Shown here: piece by piece, positions 12,508 through 24,927 of the stretch
Position numbering within the stretch: the stretch's first letter is position 1
How the letters are laid out: every line of letters starts with the position of its first letter
Assembly (NCBI RefSeq): GCF_921293095.1
Contig: NC_060253.1
Span: 95,187,073-95,251,072 of the forward strand
Direction: 5' to 3'
DNA length: 64,000 nt
DNA from: Ischnura elegans
Taxonomy: Eukaryota; Arthropoda; Insecta; Odonata; Coenagrionidae
Position numbers and translations under genes: made by a program
The notes under the pieces: model-generated
Seen by the model: the letters and a program-made list of their open reading frames with translations, nothing else
Told to the model about the DNA's origin: nothing
Database searches by the model: none

Positions 12508-13118
12508 GGGTAATTTACTGCATCAAAGAAAACGAAAGACATTGATTGCGATTCGTTACCCACCTTTAGTGCATTCATAATATGTTTACAATTTATTTGA
12601 TTTTTCGAAATCCCTGTTTAGACAAATGTCAATGGTCAATTTTAACCTCATTTGAAAAAGGTCAGATTGGCGGCGATGCGATGCCACTCCATGTGACGTC
12701 ACAGGGACCTAGATGCTATACGAGTATATAGGAGTTTTATATCATCTGAGATTACCAATGCACGCATGAGGCACAGAGCTCCGGGAAACATCCCATAACA
12801 ATCACCTATTAAAAATGTCTTTAGTCAGAGAGTTTCCTTTGTTTGATAGGGTATTAATAATCCTTATTTAAACCAAGCACTACCTGCGAGAAGGGAACTC
12901 TACGCTACCGCCATGCTCGGCAGCAAGCAGCCAGAGGTAACACGGGCTTTTTGCAGCATTCATACTCAGGCGTCGCGTTTTCGTAGGCTTGAAAATTTTA
13001 ACTTTTCATTTAATTGCAAAAACAGATATCACCATTTAAAAATCTAAAAGCATGAAATATGCACTCCAGGAGCAATAATCGTTCGATTTAGACAATAAAC
13101 AATAATAGGAAACCACCC
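12508..13118 (-). mobile_element. TA-flanked MITE, copy B, nested in the 6.4-kb structure
   Basis: This is the reverse-oriented partner of 3205-3812. The ends are GGGTAATTTACT on the left and GGAAACCACCC on the right, bordered by TA (12506-12507 and 13119-13120). Its minus strand aligns with copy A throughout. Because it lies inside the 6.4-kb structure, it inserted after that structure formed or was carried with it. Confidence 0.7.
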
Positions 13119-13190
13119 TATGTAGACAAAAAATGATTGGGTGAAAGGAGCACCTGTACATGGCATCAACACTTTCATGTCTTGGTAGTT

Positions 13191-14525
13191 TTTTTAGCTC
13201 TGCATTATATGTCAATTGTATGTTTGGTTGAAACTGGAAAATCATCCATATTATGTTGTTTAGATTAACTTGTGTAAAGAATGATAAAATTTGAACATGG
13301 CCACTCATAGACATTTCACTCTCACTTCTTCAAAAGCTGCTGAGACATTATTTTCCCATGAAGTACATGTTTGATATTTATCACTTTCTTTAAGTAAGTA
13401 AATTCTTGCCTACTATGAAACTTGCATTTAAACATGCTAATTAGCTCAATTTAGACAAAAAAAATAATTAGGTGAAAGTAGCACCTGTACATGGCATCGA
13501 CAGTTTTATGTCTTGGTAGTTAACAGACACGGGACAACTAAAGCTCGCTCTGTAATGCACACAATCAAACAGGCTGTGACTCTAACAAATTCAGATATAA
13601 TGACATATGTACAGTACTCAAAATCTCACCATGAATGACTTGTGTGTTTCCGAAAAACCTGGTCAATTTCAAAAATCACTGCAGTGTCTTTAGAAGAGAA
13701 TGACATTAGTGTCTTGCTTATACATCCACAAGGTCCATCGAATTGTTTCACATGGCCCAAAGTAGAAGACTTATGTGAAGTGCCATTGAAAAATACTCTG
13801 TGCAAATTGCGACTCATTCACAGTTTCCAGCCGGTAGCAGTGGGTGTTTGCACACATTGGATGCCGTGGAAGTAAACAAGATTGAACTTGCTTTCACTCA
13901 ATAGATGTAACCAATCATTCAGATATGAACTTTTCACTGTTATTAATGCTAAGTAGAATGGAACTTCATTTTTTATCCCCATGAAGGTATGCAATCTTGG
14001 TGTAAAAGAGTCGAAAACATGCCTACATTTGACATGCCTTAAAACAAAAAGTATAAAAATACTACCTTTTTTTTATTTTTTTAATTGAAAGCAGAACATT
14101 TAAACTACCCCCTGAGAAATTTTAAAGAAATTAAAAGGTGGCCTTTTTTAGTAATAAATTGTTAAATAATGACTAATTTTTATTGTTTAAACAAGTCCTA
14201 TTTGTTTATTATTGCTTTAAATGACTTTCAAGTTATGCCATAATGTGCATGAATGAATTCTCTTCAAAATGAAACAATAACCACTGCATTACAGGCCATG
14301 GTTCCTTAGTAATCAGCATTTATGTGATTTTTCATTTTTTACTGTGAGGCCTGACACTGCAATGTTCAAAGGAAGGTAACTTTATGACGGTTCGGTTCTG
14401 AGCTGAGATAAAGGCATCATTATTCATCATAAGGATACTGCTTTCACATATATAAATTTCAGAGAAATCGGTGATGGTCACCTGACACCCCTCTGCCGAT
14501 TTGAAATGAAATCCCCCAACAGTCA
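13191..14525 (-). repeat. right arm of the inverted duplication, split by a 1-kb segment
   Basis: The minus strand carries the same ORF remnant as 11408-11711 in two blocks (14346-14525 and 13191-13301). The 1044-bp segment between them is absent from the other arm. Just outside, a 70-bp direct repeat occurs at about 13123-13196 and 13452-13521 (shared core AGCACCTGTACATGGCATC), showing further local duplication. Confidence 0.55.
13630..13875 (+). pseudogene. fragment resembling a transposon-associated ORF
   Basis: The plus-strand frame encodes ISKITAVSLEENDISVLLIH, then HPQGPSNCFTWP, then EDLCEVPLKNTLCKL. A similar pattern (short beta strand, HP.GP...F.WP, D.CWVP, IL..I) recurs, as I remember it, at the C-terminal ends of unnamed ORFs in arthropod and cnidarian repeats. 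The identification rests on that pattern alone. The frame has no credible start and stops at 13875. It lies within the 1-kb segment that interrupts the right inverted arm. Confidence 0.35.
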
Positions 14526-14990
14526 ACAAAGGAAATTTCGAAAAAATCAGTTCTAAGTGTAAAAATTGACAAGTTATTCACATTGAAAATTCGAAGTACT
14601 AATTTGATGTGAGAATTTAATTCGCAATAACTTAAAACCAATGTGTACAAACCTAAAGACTAAAATACCCCTTCAACAAATATGATTACATTTTGAAGGA
14701 AGCTAAACTTATGACTCGACAGCGAATTTAAAAAATGGAAATAACTTTAAATGACTCAATAAATAGTTAAGCCGGGAAGTTTTTCTTCATAATCCTCCCA
14801 CCATACAGTGATAAAATGCGTCAAGCATAAAAATAAAATTAAGTTTAAGCATATGCAACGTTTTTCAATCCACAGAAGATGGATTGAAAAGATGATTGAC
14901 TGAGCTGTCTCAGGAAGTGTAAGAAGGTTGAAAATATTAAGAATACGCTTCACTTAAAATAAAAATTGTTGCAATGAGCAACACTTCTAC

Positions 14991-15180
14991 TTACCCAGAT
15001 TCTGGTGAAGGAAGAAAAAAGAGAACTTCAGCGGTTGATAAACTTTTGTTGGAGAAGTTTCGAAAAAAACAACACTACAAATTTCGTTGTAACGGTAGAT
15101 GATTACGCAGGTGCTGGTGAAACAGGTAAAAGAAGAGCTTTAGAGGTTGATAAACTTCGGCAGGATCAATTTCGCTAACG
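14991..15180 (+). repeat. diverged direct repeat, two units about 112 bp apart
   Basis: The unit beginning TTACCCAGATTCTGGTGAAG (14991) recurs from 15103 as TTACGCAGGTGCTGGTGAAA, and both continue to GTTGATAAACTT and then a TTTCG block. Divergence is considerable. The repeats lie inside the 6.4-kb structure and have no recognisable product. Confidence 0.55.
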
Positions 15181-15985
15181 ACGAACACAACACAGTTAAC
15201 GTAACATCAATCGTTGCAGCAGGTGGTCGTCGACAAAGTAGTTAAGGGACGCATGTGCGCCATGTGTGTATCGATGGGAATCGACTATTGGTGGAATCGA
15301 CCATCGATGGTATCCCAAATCGATAGGTCGAAATCGCGGGCGGGAGTCAATCTTGGCATTCAAAAAATTAAGTTTCGCCTTACGACTTGAGGAATAAATC
15401 CCACTGAGAAATATATCTTTTTTGTGTCATCGCCTCAGTAGATTAAAAAGCACGAGTGAAATCACATTTTGAAAAGCATTCTTCTTTATGAAACGAGGGA
15501 AACTTTTCATGGCAGGATTTTTTTACATCTTAAGGGAATTGATTGATCTTTGAATAAATCTGCATTTCATAGCAACCCAGGCGGACAGCGTTCTTGGATG
15601 TTCCGAACAGAAATGATAAAACAAACGTGGTAGGCATTTTCTCGGGCGTTCACCTGCGTTCCAACACAGCCCAGTTGGATAGCGCTCATGAGTGTTCCAG
15701 AACAGAAAGGCGCAAACACCATAGGTAGGTGTTCTACTGTGTTCCTATAGTGCATTTCTGGAACAGCGTTTGCGAACGTGCAAAAAAAGAGGAACCCCCT
15801 GCTCCGTACCACTAGAAAGAAGTCTCTCTTGGGGCTCAGTACAGCAGTCATACTAATTGTAAGACGAAAACTCCCCCGTCTTGAAAGGGTCAAAAAGTTA
15901 TTCTTATTTTGTTGTAATATCATTTAGTAACACCTGTGACTCAGTTATTACATACTCAAAAGCTTATTGTCAAAAAATAGTCCGC

Positions 15986-16138
15986 GAATATCCCACAATG
16001 GTTTCCAATGTCAGTGGGCGAAATAGGAATATAGGGGATCAAAATAGGATATTCCAGGAATATCCCGTAATGGTTCGCAATAACCCTTGGACGAAATAGG
16101 AATATTGGGGATCAAAATGGGATATTCCTAGAATATCC
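15986..16138 (+). repeat. 72-bp tandem repeat, two units plus a partial third
   Basis: GAATATCC recurs at 15986, 16058 and 16131. The first two full units share the blocks CGAAATAGGAATAT, GGGGATCAAAAT and GGATATTCC. The units are imperfect copies. The array lies near the right end of the 6.4-kb structure. Confidence 0.7.
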
Positions 16139-16999
16139 TCTGCTGTGTGGGTAGTCCAGTAAATGAACTATCTGGCATGAATCCATGAAAATGGTTTATG
16201 TATATTGGACGTAAATATATGTATATTTTACGTCAATTCTAAAAGTATATGGAATGTAAATAATTTACATTCAGTTTACATTAAATGCATCGATAAATGG
16301 GTCAGAAAATAGGTTTAAATCAATCACGTATTAAATAAGACAGCATTTTATGTTGACCTAAAATAAAAGTTAACAACATTTTCCATGTAAATATTTTCGA
16401 GTATATGATATGTAAATTTTACATATTTCAATATACTTTACATAGTTTACCAAGATTGACTTAAAAAATATGTATATAATACCTCGTGTGCTGACTGGGT
16501 AACCTATACGATATTATCACCTAGCATGCCCTAAAATCATTCCATTGCAGCTGACAATGAGCCCTACAGCTTGGTGGCCTTAACTATTGACGATTCGCTT
16601 TTCAATATCAATCGTCACTGTATATAACAACACTGCTTTTCTGCAAATTTTTCAGCTCATTAATATCCTCACTGAGATCATGCAATTCGAGTCAAGTCGG
16701 TCACCTTCGGTGTATTTGTTTCTGCTCGGCTTCTGAAATTTTACCTTAATCTCTGTAGTTTCACCTAGTTTCTCAATGCACTTCCATTATCTCCTCTTAT
16801 GTTTCTTCCATAATTGTTCCGTCAACTTTTTCAGTGGCTAATTTGCAAAGAGGTGAACGCAGATGAATTATAAATAGTTGTCCTGCATGCGTGAGGAAAA
16901 CCAATTCAATCCATCGTTGGAACTCTAGTTTTTAGGCTACAAATAAAGTAGTTTCAGGAGCAAGTTGATGACACACTCAAAGAAATAGGTGCAAGGAAC

Positions 17000-17291
17000 G
17001 TAGCCGGAGGGGGGGGGGGGGAACTTTGGGGGATTCAGCTCCCTCCACCCACAGTAACTTCTTACTTGTAGCAACTACCCGCGATGCACTTGCTGCAGAG
17101 ATCACTAGCCCAGGGGCATCTGGCACTTCTTTTTTCGATGTAGTTGCATTTCTTGATGCATGCCAATAGCCTACGAAAATTCAGCTGATTTAATGGCATA
17201 TTTGGTTTTCTGATGTTTGCACGTCAATAGCAAAACACAGTATAGGCAACCCGCACACCACCTAAGCTCCCCCAAGTAAAGTTCCGGCTAC
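17000..17291 (+). mobile_element. candidate MITE with G-rich inverted ends
   Basis: The left end GTAGCCGGA, followed by a G run and GAACTTTGGGGGA, is mirrored at the right, where the reverse complement reads GTAGCCGGAACTTTACTTGG. The shape (G-rich left, C-rich right, about 290 bp, no ORF) matches the hAT-type MITEs in the window. No target duplication is clear, so the boundaries are approximate. Confidence 0.4.
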
Positions 17292-20200
17292 ATGTCTGAT
17301 AATCCTTCCAAAATGTAGCGACCTAATTGGCTTTTAAATTTCCTGCAAGTAGGCCATCGAATCAACCGAAGTACTGAGGTAACAACGCAGGATATATCAC
17401 CCTAGCCTTAGCAAGAGCGACAGTACACAGTGGTCAAGAGATTGCTCTACCCTGGTTGGAGATTGATTCCCTTTTGATATACCTATGCCATAGAATTAGC
17501 TGTATTAGATTATCTTATTTCCAGGATTTCAAATTTAGTGTTACCGACAAGAAAATTATCATGTCTCCATAAAGTTAAACTTTCCCTAATTCAAATTTGT
17601 GCCAATAAAAAAAATAATACTCACACAATGTAAATCACACTAACATAGATATCTCTTGATCCAACCAAATAATAATGGATAAAGGGTTTAGAGAAGAAGA
17701 AAAGTTCATATTCGGTGAACTAAAGGAAGAACATAATAGATCCATCCACAACAGTGAAATTTTTAATTTATAAGATATTATAGATAGCCCTATTAAGTTC
17801 AATCATGATTCATAGAAGAAGAAAATACAGAAAAAACATACTCATACAAAGCAGTTAATGAAATAAGGCATAAAAATGGTGCTGCACAAGAAAACTATTT
17901 TGGTACACATGTATAAAAGTTGCTAGAAATGATAACTGAACAATCATTTTCTCAGTATGATTGTTCTTAATTTAGTATTCATTTGTAATGAAGACAGTAC
18001 TTGCATTTGAGGTGAATTACTTGTGGAAAAATGAACCTGGATAACTGCGTACCTCAAACCAATAGGCAGTTGTTTCACAGCCACAAAATAATGACAGACT
18101 ACTAAAATTGAATGGAATTTGATGAAAAACCAGACCAAACCAATATTCTTCCAAATATGCACTAGTGAATATATTAAAAATAAAATCACCAAGATAAATT
18201 TATTTGCCGATTAGGAAAAATTATCATTATTTCCACTCCACACCAAGCAGATAACATACTGTAGGTATGTACTTGTCTGCAGAAAATACTTCCTTACATA
18301 TTCAACTTCATTGCATCTGACCCAACATCAAGTATAATTACTGCACCAAATACTTTTAAATATTAAAAAATTGACTGACTTGAAGAGATATAAACCATGT
18401 ACTTATGCAATCTAAAATATTGAGGGTGATACCTTTAGAATATCTCCATCAATGGTAACCTGGAGACTCAAGCTCAGAATAAAACTGCAGTTTTTCGTAA
18501 AAATAAGGTATACTGTTTGATACAAAGTTTATAAAACCCTAAACTTTTCCTGTTCTTTAAACTGAGACTACATACTAATGATTGCCATGAAAAAGCTGCA
18601 AACGACTGCGTTATCTGTTTCCCTCATCGTAGTTCCTCCACTTACATAGTTATCTCCGTGAAATGACGTAGAAGTTACGTGTGATAACATAGATGTAATA
18701 TAATTCAAGATCAATATTGTTATCAGCTAGGGCAATCTTAGATCTCTACTTTTGTTAAACCTTATGTGCATGTTTCTTATTTCCACTATTCCATTTTTAT
18801 GATGAGCTGCAATATTGACAATTTATTTGTTTATCAGAACAACTTGAGTTGATAATATGAATCTCTTTGCAAGGATGAATGATAAAACCTGCTTTGAAGA
18901 TGAATGACTTCTTCACCTGTATGCATTAGTACTTCAAAAATTCAAAACAAAAAAATCATCGACGCACGAGGTCATTATTAAGTAATCAATTATTGTATTA
19001 AACATGTGAAATAATTGCATGCTCCAAGTGAAAGTCCAAAGATGTCAATGTATTATTTTACCTGGGAATTCTAACAACTTTATGTCTTCTCCAGGGTGGA
19101 ACTTGGTCCTCCTGAGGGCCATTGGCTTTCTATTGCAAATTATATTCGGAGCTTTCCTTCCGTGGCCAACATGAAGTGGTATGGTTATATAAAATTTAGT
19201 TGGAATTCAGTAAGTTTCTTAGGATTGTTTAGATACAGTATTCCATTTTAAGGCAGTGATTAGTACATAGCTCTAGATATGGCATAGATGTATCATCAGA
19301 GTTCCATAGATATTCCACCTGCCTCAGGTATGAAAATTAGATATTTTCGAAATTTTATAAGAACTATAATAAAATTTAATAGAATAGTAAATGTCAATGG
19401 CTAGTAAATAAAAGTGCATATTCTTACATACAATCACTCACGAATTTATGAGGTAATTAGTGCGTCTCAAATACATGTGTACTTGTTCTAAAGTATGAAA
19501 TGGTGTAGTAATTACTTTCTTGATAAGACAAGTGTTCATTATTGATGTTGCTTTGTTAAAGATTGTATGATTGAAATTTGTTAAAATATCACCAAAAATT
19601 TCATGGCCTTTTTCACAAAAAGAAACAATAATTGACTGTGAAGATTGATGTTTGCATGATAAAAACATATGGACAGCCAATATCAATGTGAAGTTGTAGT
19701 GATAATTTGTGATATTATTTTCTTTTAGCAAGTTTTCATGGTGACTGGACTAGAGAAGCTTTACAATAGTGTTTTGAGTATTAATGTGGATTATATTGCA
19801 GCCTTCAATGTTCAATATTATGCTTGGCCCAGTAGGATATTTGTGATAATGTTGGTCTATTGTTTCCAGCCTGCTACTACACTATACCCCTCAAAATATG
19901 CCTAAAAAATGAGATCCCCTGCCACTCAAACTCCTTCAGTCCATTTTCCCATGTCCATTCTTTGCCCAACACTCACCCCTAGAAACAAAAAAAAATACCC
20001 TTGCAACTTTTTTGATTGTCTCGAGGGCCCACAAAAATTAAGTCGCACCCATTTCTTCTACTTCTTTCTCTCTCTCTCCCCGTCTCTTCTTCCTTCTCCT
20101 TCCAGCTCCACTCCTACCTCCAGATAAGAACAACGAGTGAGCTAGTCCACAGGTCAGTCAGCTCCAAGGACAGAGAGAAAGAGAAAGAGAGAGACATGTT

Positions 20201-21116
20201 TCTCAGTAGCTTTTTGAATAGATATGCACGGGTTATGCATTTAGTTCTTTGCAAGGCCCTGCTGAGCCACTTTCAAAATCCCTGATTCCCTAACTATGCT
20301 ATGCAAACTCTTCTTTTGAACTGCTAGTCCCCAGCCATGCATACTGTCTCAAATGCTTCCCCTACTTCTTCTACCCATCAGCATCCAGGGCTGGTTATAA
20401 ATCAATTAGCAAGGAAATGAGACAGCTATCGTAGTTCAGCTCAAGAATTTGACAAGAGAGCATAAAAAATGAGGAATGGTGAACAAATTAAGTGCAGGTA
20501 CACACAAAAAAGACTAGACTTCAAAAGTTACAGGAAAACTTAATGTATAAATATTTCCAGACACATATCAAGTATTACAACTAACCCTTAGGAGAAGTGT
20601 GATATCATAACACCTGCATGACATTTTAATACCACAATGATAACATAATGCAACAACATTGGTTGGTTAAATGCACTCATTTTTGTAACCTGTGACTAAT
20701 TACAATAATAGTCATATTGAGCTTAAATAGCAATTTGCAAAAGTTGCCGGGGTATATACAATGCAAGTAGAGTAAATCAGATAATAATTTCCTGTTGATT
20801 TTATAATCATTTCTCGTATAGGTTTTCACAGTCTAAAAAGTTAGTGGCTCAGTCTTTATGTTGAGAAACTTCAATTTATTTTCAAATACTGTCCCACACA
20901 AGTAGTATATCCTGTGTTGAGTTCATGTTCGTATCTGACCAAGATTCCCCCTGTCGAAACAATTAGTGGCCCAGTTATTTATGTAGAGAAAAGTCAATGA
21001 ATTTTCAAATAATGTCCGGCACTAGTGTAATTCAATACAAGGAGGGAGTGGAAATGGATTACATCACCTTAAAGGACCTTGGGTACCCACTTGCCCAATA
21101 AAACTAACTGAAAAGA

Positions 21117-21435
21117 CAATTTTAGCTCCATCAGATCCTGAATGTTCACAATTGCCACCAACAGTGTCGACCACTAACAACCAGCCCTGCCAATGCCTCC
21201 GGGACCAGTCCCAACCACAATATCTATCCCTCCTGGCCAAGATCAACTTTCTGAAGGAGAGAGCCAGAAAAGTGCACAATGGTTGATGGAGTGCCAAGAT
21301 GCATGTACCAGCAATTCCTCTGATGATGCCGAGTCTTTTTTTTTATTTGATAATGATCCCAGCCTTTTTAGATGCATGTGCTCGTCTCCTCGGCGGGGAA
21401 ACAAAAAGGCTAAGGAAGCTCATAACCATGAATGA
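21117..21435 (+). pseudogene. coding-like segment with a probable frame break
   Basis: Two overlapping plus-strand frames have protein-like composition. The first runs from about 21127 (SDPECSQLPPTVSTTNNQPC) to a stop near 21286. The second runs from 21193 (MPPGPVPTTISIPPG) through WLMECQDACTSNSSDDAES and FRCMCSSPRRGNKKAKEAH to a stop at 21435. Both have ordinary codon use, so they could be one coding segment broken by a one-base shift near 21190, or chance. No family is recognised and no convincing splice pair encloses it. Confidence 0.25.
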
Positions 21436-24279
21436 TGTATGAAGAGATTTTTTTTTTGTTTTGTGCAGCATTGAAATAGAGCTCAATTTTTTTAGAAATT
21501 TCTTATGTCCTTTTTGTCTTGTGGTAGATATTTTATTAAAACTTCTATTTCGCCAAGGCAGAGTTACGACGATGCAAGCATGACCGATCTGTAAATTATA
21601 GTGACATGATCTATTTTAAATTATGATATGCAACTGCTTCCTCTTTTGCTCTTATGAACATTTCTTGCCGCTGCTATTGTTGGTCTTGGTAAACATCTGT
21701 AACCACATACTCCATCAATATTCCTGTTTTAATTGATTCCAAAATAATTAAATCAAACTTTTGAGCAAATTACTATATTAATCATATTTTTCTTTTTCAT
21801 TTTACTATAGGCTACGTCACTTTTTAAAAATCACGTTGTTACTGCATGCCAGCAACACTTATTATGCCCTTCATTAAGTTAATTAGCGCCAATTAGCGCT
21901 CATTACCATGAACATGTTCTAAATCACTGCCTTCATCTTTATGTAGGAAGTAAAAAAATGCTTCAATTACCAAATCCTTCAAATCTTAACTATGAAACCG
22001 AAACCAAATCATATCTCTCATAAATTGAAATAAATGCACACCTATATGATTGGCCAGTAGCTACAATGTAGGCATTTCTTTCGTGTTTAACACTCAGAGG
22101 ACGAGAATTTCTTACAACCTACAGTTAGATCATGCAGGATAAATCAGACCATGATAGAGGGGTAATAACTTGTTGTTAATTATAATACTACGACAAATAC
22201 ACATTTTTGTTGAACCAAAGAAATGTGACCATTATTCTGATATGGGCAACCTGCAAATCAAGAGAGGCAATCACGTTTATCAACAATTAGCATTTAAATG
22301 GAATAAAAAGTTTCAAAAATAGATCTGCATGTATTCTTTATAGTTATTTGATCAGTAAATAAATACCTAGAAGAAAATGGAGAGAAATAGACTTTCTGAA
22401 CTCAATGAGAGGTTATGACCCATCACGTCCTCTTAATGTAAATTTACTATCCTATTTTAGCAAGACATTGAGAAATACATCGTGTCAAAGTTGAGATTTT
22501 TTATGACTTACATTCTAACTTCATTATAAATCACTGACTCTATCAATATCATCTCAGAAATCATTAATTGCCTAAAACCATAAGTGTTAAATATGTTCTT
22601 ATCCACGAGGAGCAAAATAGCAGTTCTCTTCACAAAAATTCTTTGATGTCACATATGCATTTCTCATTACATTTAACTGTCCAAATAGGATCATTCATGG
22701 AAGCACTTTCTTGTTCATCTTAAGGTGTACATACACTACCCTTATCATCACTATTTTACTTTTCCTTACTCATTAAAAATCAAATTCTATCCCATATCTG
22801 CACTACTTTTCTATGCAAAAATACCTCATCTGCATAAATTTATACCTTTTGACAGTAGAAAAAGGACCATCAAATAGCCCATGGAACAATAACAATGACC
22901 ACGAAGTTATGTATCTTCAAATTGTTTATGGGTGGGAGAAAGTACATGAAATCATAAATCTTCAAAATGAAAGCTATATATCCTTTGCAATGTCATATGA
23001 GAGTTACAGATGAGATGTCAGCTCCGTAATGGATAACTTTGCCATTGCTTCCTTTCAAGAAAAAATTCTATTTTATCAACTTAAGTCTAAGGTAATATGA
23101 ATGATTACTCATTACTCAGAAAAACTATGAAGTAAAGGGTTTTGTAGAGTTGCTCTTAGCTCACTAATTCAATTTAAAATTCAATGTCTCATCCACTTTA
23201 CTATATTTTAATTTCATTCAAGTTCCTCAAGTATCATCACACCGTTTAAAAAATATTTCCAAAGAAATGAAATGCATTTAAAGTAAACCACAAATTACAT
23301 TTTTATGATCCACAATATTCTACCAATCACTAGCAATAATGAAAAATCACTGTCAAGCAGGAAAAAGCACCATATTGAAAACTACTGGAATTTCACATCC
23401 TTTCCTTAATCTTGCACTTATTCATTCCCATTCATGCTAAGTACCTATTATTGTAATAAACAATACAATTTTGTAACAATAACTACTTATGCAACCATGG
23501 TCTCTCACAAGTTCAAATAATTATTTTATTAACATAATGTTTAATTATGCACTACATGCATGATTACATGACTAATTTTGCATTTATTTCATAGGAACTA
23601 TTTGCCTTTATACACCATAGAATGTTTGTTTGAGAAATGCTGTAGATTTATCATCCACATTTGCAAAGGTGGATTTCAATAAAAACAGTGAAATCTGAAT
23701 GAGGAAGAGTATGAAGGCAAATTTGTTTCTTGTCTAAACCTACATCAGATGAAATTAAGCTAAAAAGTATTGAAAATGAACGTGCATTCCCAAGTAACAA
23801 ATACCCTAAGCTAATGCTTTGCTGTGGAAAGAAGCCTGCAGTAGTTTACTGGTACTTACATAATTGCTTGAATCATCTTTTTCTTAACATTACTTCACTG
23901 AAATTTCACACATCAATGATTAGAGAGAGTGATTTGTTAAACCTCATTTATGCCTTGCCTAGAAATAACAATATTATTAGCCTAAAATAAGTTTGAATCA
24001 TGCTCTTACATTCATGGTAACTACTAGATGCCCACCAGACTGACACAAAAAAAAATTCTCCAAAATTAACAACCTTGTCAAAATTTCCAATTCAAGGGAG
24101 GAATCAGTTGCAACACGTAGGTGAAGGAGGTAGCATCATAAGTCATCTCCCTTCCTACCCCCTCACTCTCCACCCCCACCACCCCCTTCATCGCTCTCTC
24201 GCCACAAAACACATAAACCATAAACCCCTCCCCTCGACCCATCCTCTGCCACCCTCCCCATCTCACGTGATCCTTACAG

Positions 24280-24812
24280 GTGCTGCTGGGGCCAATCCTG
24301 GAGGTGAGAGGGGGTTGAACCCAACTGCTTCGCTAACGGCCTCGGCCACAGCAGCCGGCGTGGCTGGCATGGCTGGGATGGCGGGGGCGGCGGTGGCCGC
24401 TGGAGCCGGAGGGGGCACAGGCGGCATGATGGGTGGAGGGAGGGGGGCTAGTGGTGGGGCATCGGTGACAATCCGCCCCACCCCTGCATCTGCTGCAGCC
24501 ACCGTCACTCCCACGACAACCGTGGTTGCGGCCACTCCATCGGCGTCATCTCCGCCAGCAGTCACGACCCCACGGACAAGGAGGCGAGAGAAAAAGCAAG
24601 AGCAAAAGGAGGAGGAGGAGGACGAGGAAGACGATGCGGACGATGATGATGATGGCACAAGAACACATCTGCTCAACCTCGCGAGGAAACAGAGGCAGCA
24701 ACAACAGAAGCAGCAGAAGGCACAACAGAAGCAGACCCAAGAGACACAGACAATGGTGACTGGGAATGGGAGTTCTCCCATGGCTAGGTCGCCACCAGGA
24801 ATCCAGACTCCG
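24280..24812 (+). CDS. unidentified gene, first visible exon (low-complexity)
   Basis: The acceptor is a long pyrimidine-rich tract ending TCCTTACAG; the exon opens with the last two bases of a codon. The donor is CCG/GTAAGT. The product starts AAGANPGGERGLN, passes through an Ala/Gly/Met-rich run and a Thr/Ala/Pro region, then a basic RTRRREKK patch, an acidic run of about 20 Glu/Asp residues, and a Gln/Lys-rich helix after THLLNLARKQRQQ. The exon is far richer in GC than its introns. The frame is also open for about 200 bases upstream of the acceptor, but that DNA is pyrimidine-rich intron. Confidence 0.8.
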
Positions 24813-24903
24813 GTAAGTAGCAAACTAAAGTCAGTACATTTTACTTGATGTTCTTGAAGCAATGTGAGGCATGTCAAATCTCTAAAAGTTCACTTGAATA
24901 TAA

Positions 24904-24927
24904 TTGATGATGATGATGATGATGATG
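24904..24927 (+). repeat. (GAT)n microsatellite in intron
   Basis: Uninterrupted run of about eight GAT/TGA units, 92 bp after the splice donor at 24812. Confidence 0.9.

Larger units (their letters stand above)
10058..16500. mobile_element. 6.4-kb composite transposon-like structure with inverted ends
   Basis: The left end ACCCAGTCAGCACAC (10058-10072) is repeated exactly in inverse at the right end (16486-16500). Beyond this core about 25 bp of subterminal sequence is also similar, followed on both sides by several hundred bp of AT-rich DNA studded with ACGTA/TACGT words. Inside are degraded coding remnants in both orientations, an inverted duplication (see separate entries), a Jockey-like RT scrap and a nested TA-flanked MITE. 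I see no convincing target duplication (flanks aactactat and aacctatac match only in part), so it may be one autonomous element degraded by insertions, or two related small elements enclosing unrelated DNA. Confidence 0.55.
16501..24279. other. no gene assembled; possible upstream introns of the 24-44 kb gene
   Basis: AT-rich DNA. A weak MITE candidate lies at 17000-17291 and a coding-like patch at 21117-21435 (both listed separately). Around 20.04-20.11 kb there is a strong pyrimidine tract (TCTCTCTCTC) followed by an AG and, 47 bp later, a GTCAGT; the one open frame between them ends in a phase that cannot join the exon at 24280 directly. Exons upstream of 24280 must exist, because that exon begins inside a codon, but I cannot identify them here. 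Confidence 0.4.

Noticed and set aside
20104-20151. Possible 47-bp exon LHSYLQIRTTSELVH between a pyrimidine tract and GTCAGT
   Set aside because: The only open frame ends in phase 2, but the next exon (24280) needs a phase-1 donor.
24075-24279. Upstream extension of the frame entering exon 24280
   Set aside because: The DNA is a pyrimidine-rich intron tail ending in TCCTTACAG; composition fits a splice acceptor rather than coding.
24263-24877. 204-codon minus-strand ORF rich in Cys, Ser, Phe and Val
   Set aside because: Complement of the Glu/Asp/Gln-rich plus exon; poly-Ser and Cys/Phe runs are the antisense of acidic and Gln codons.
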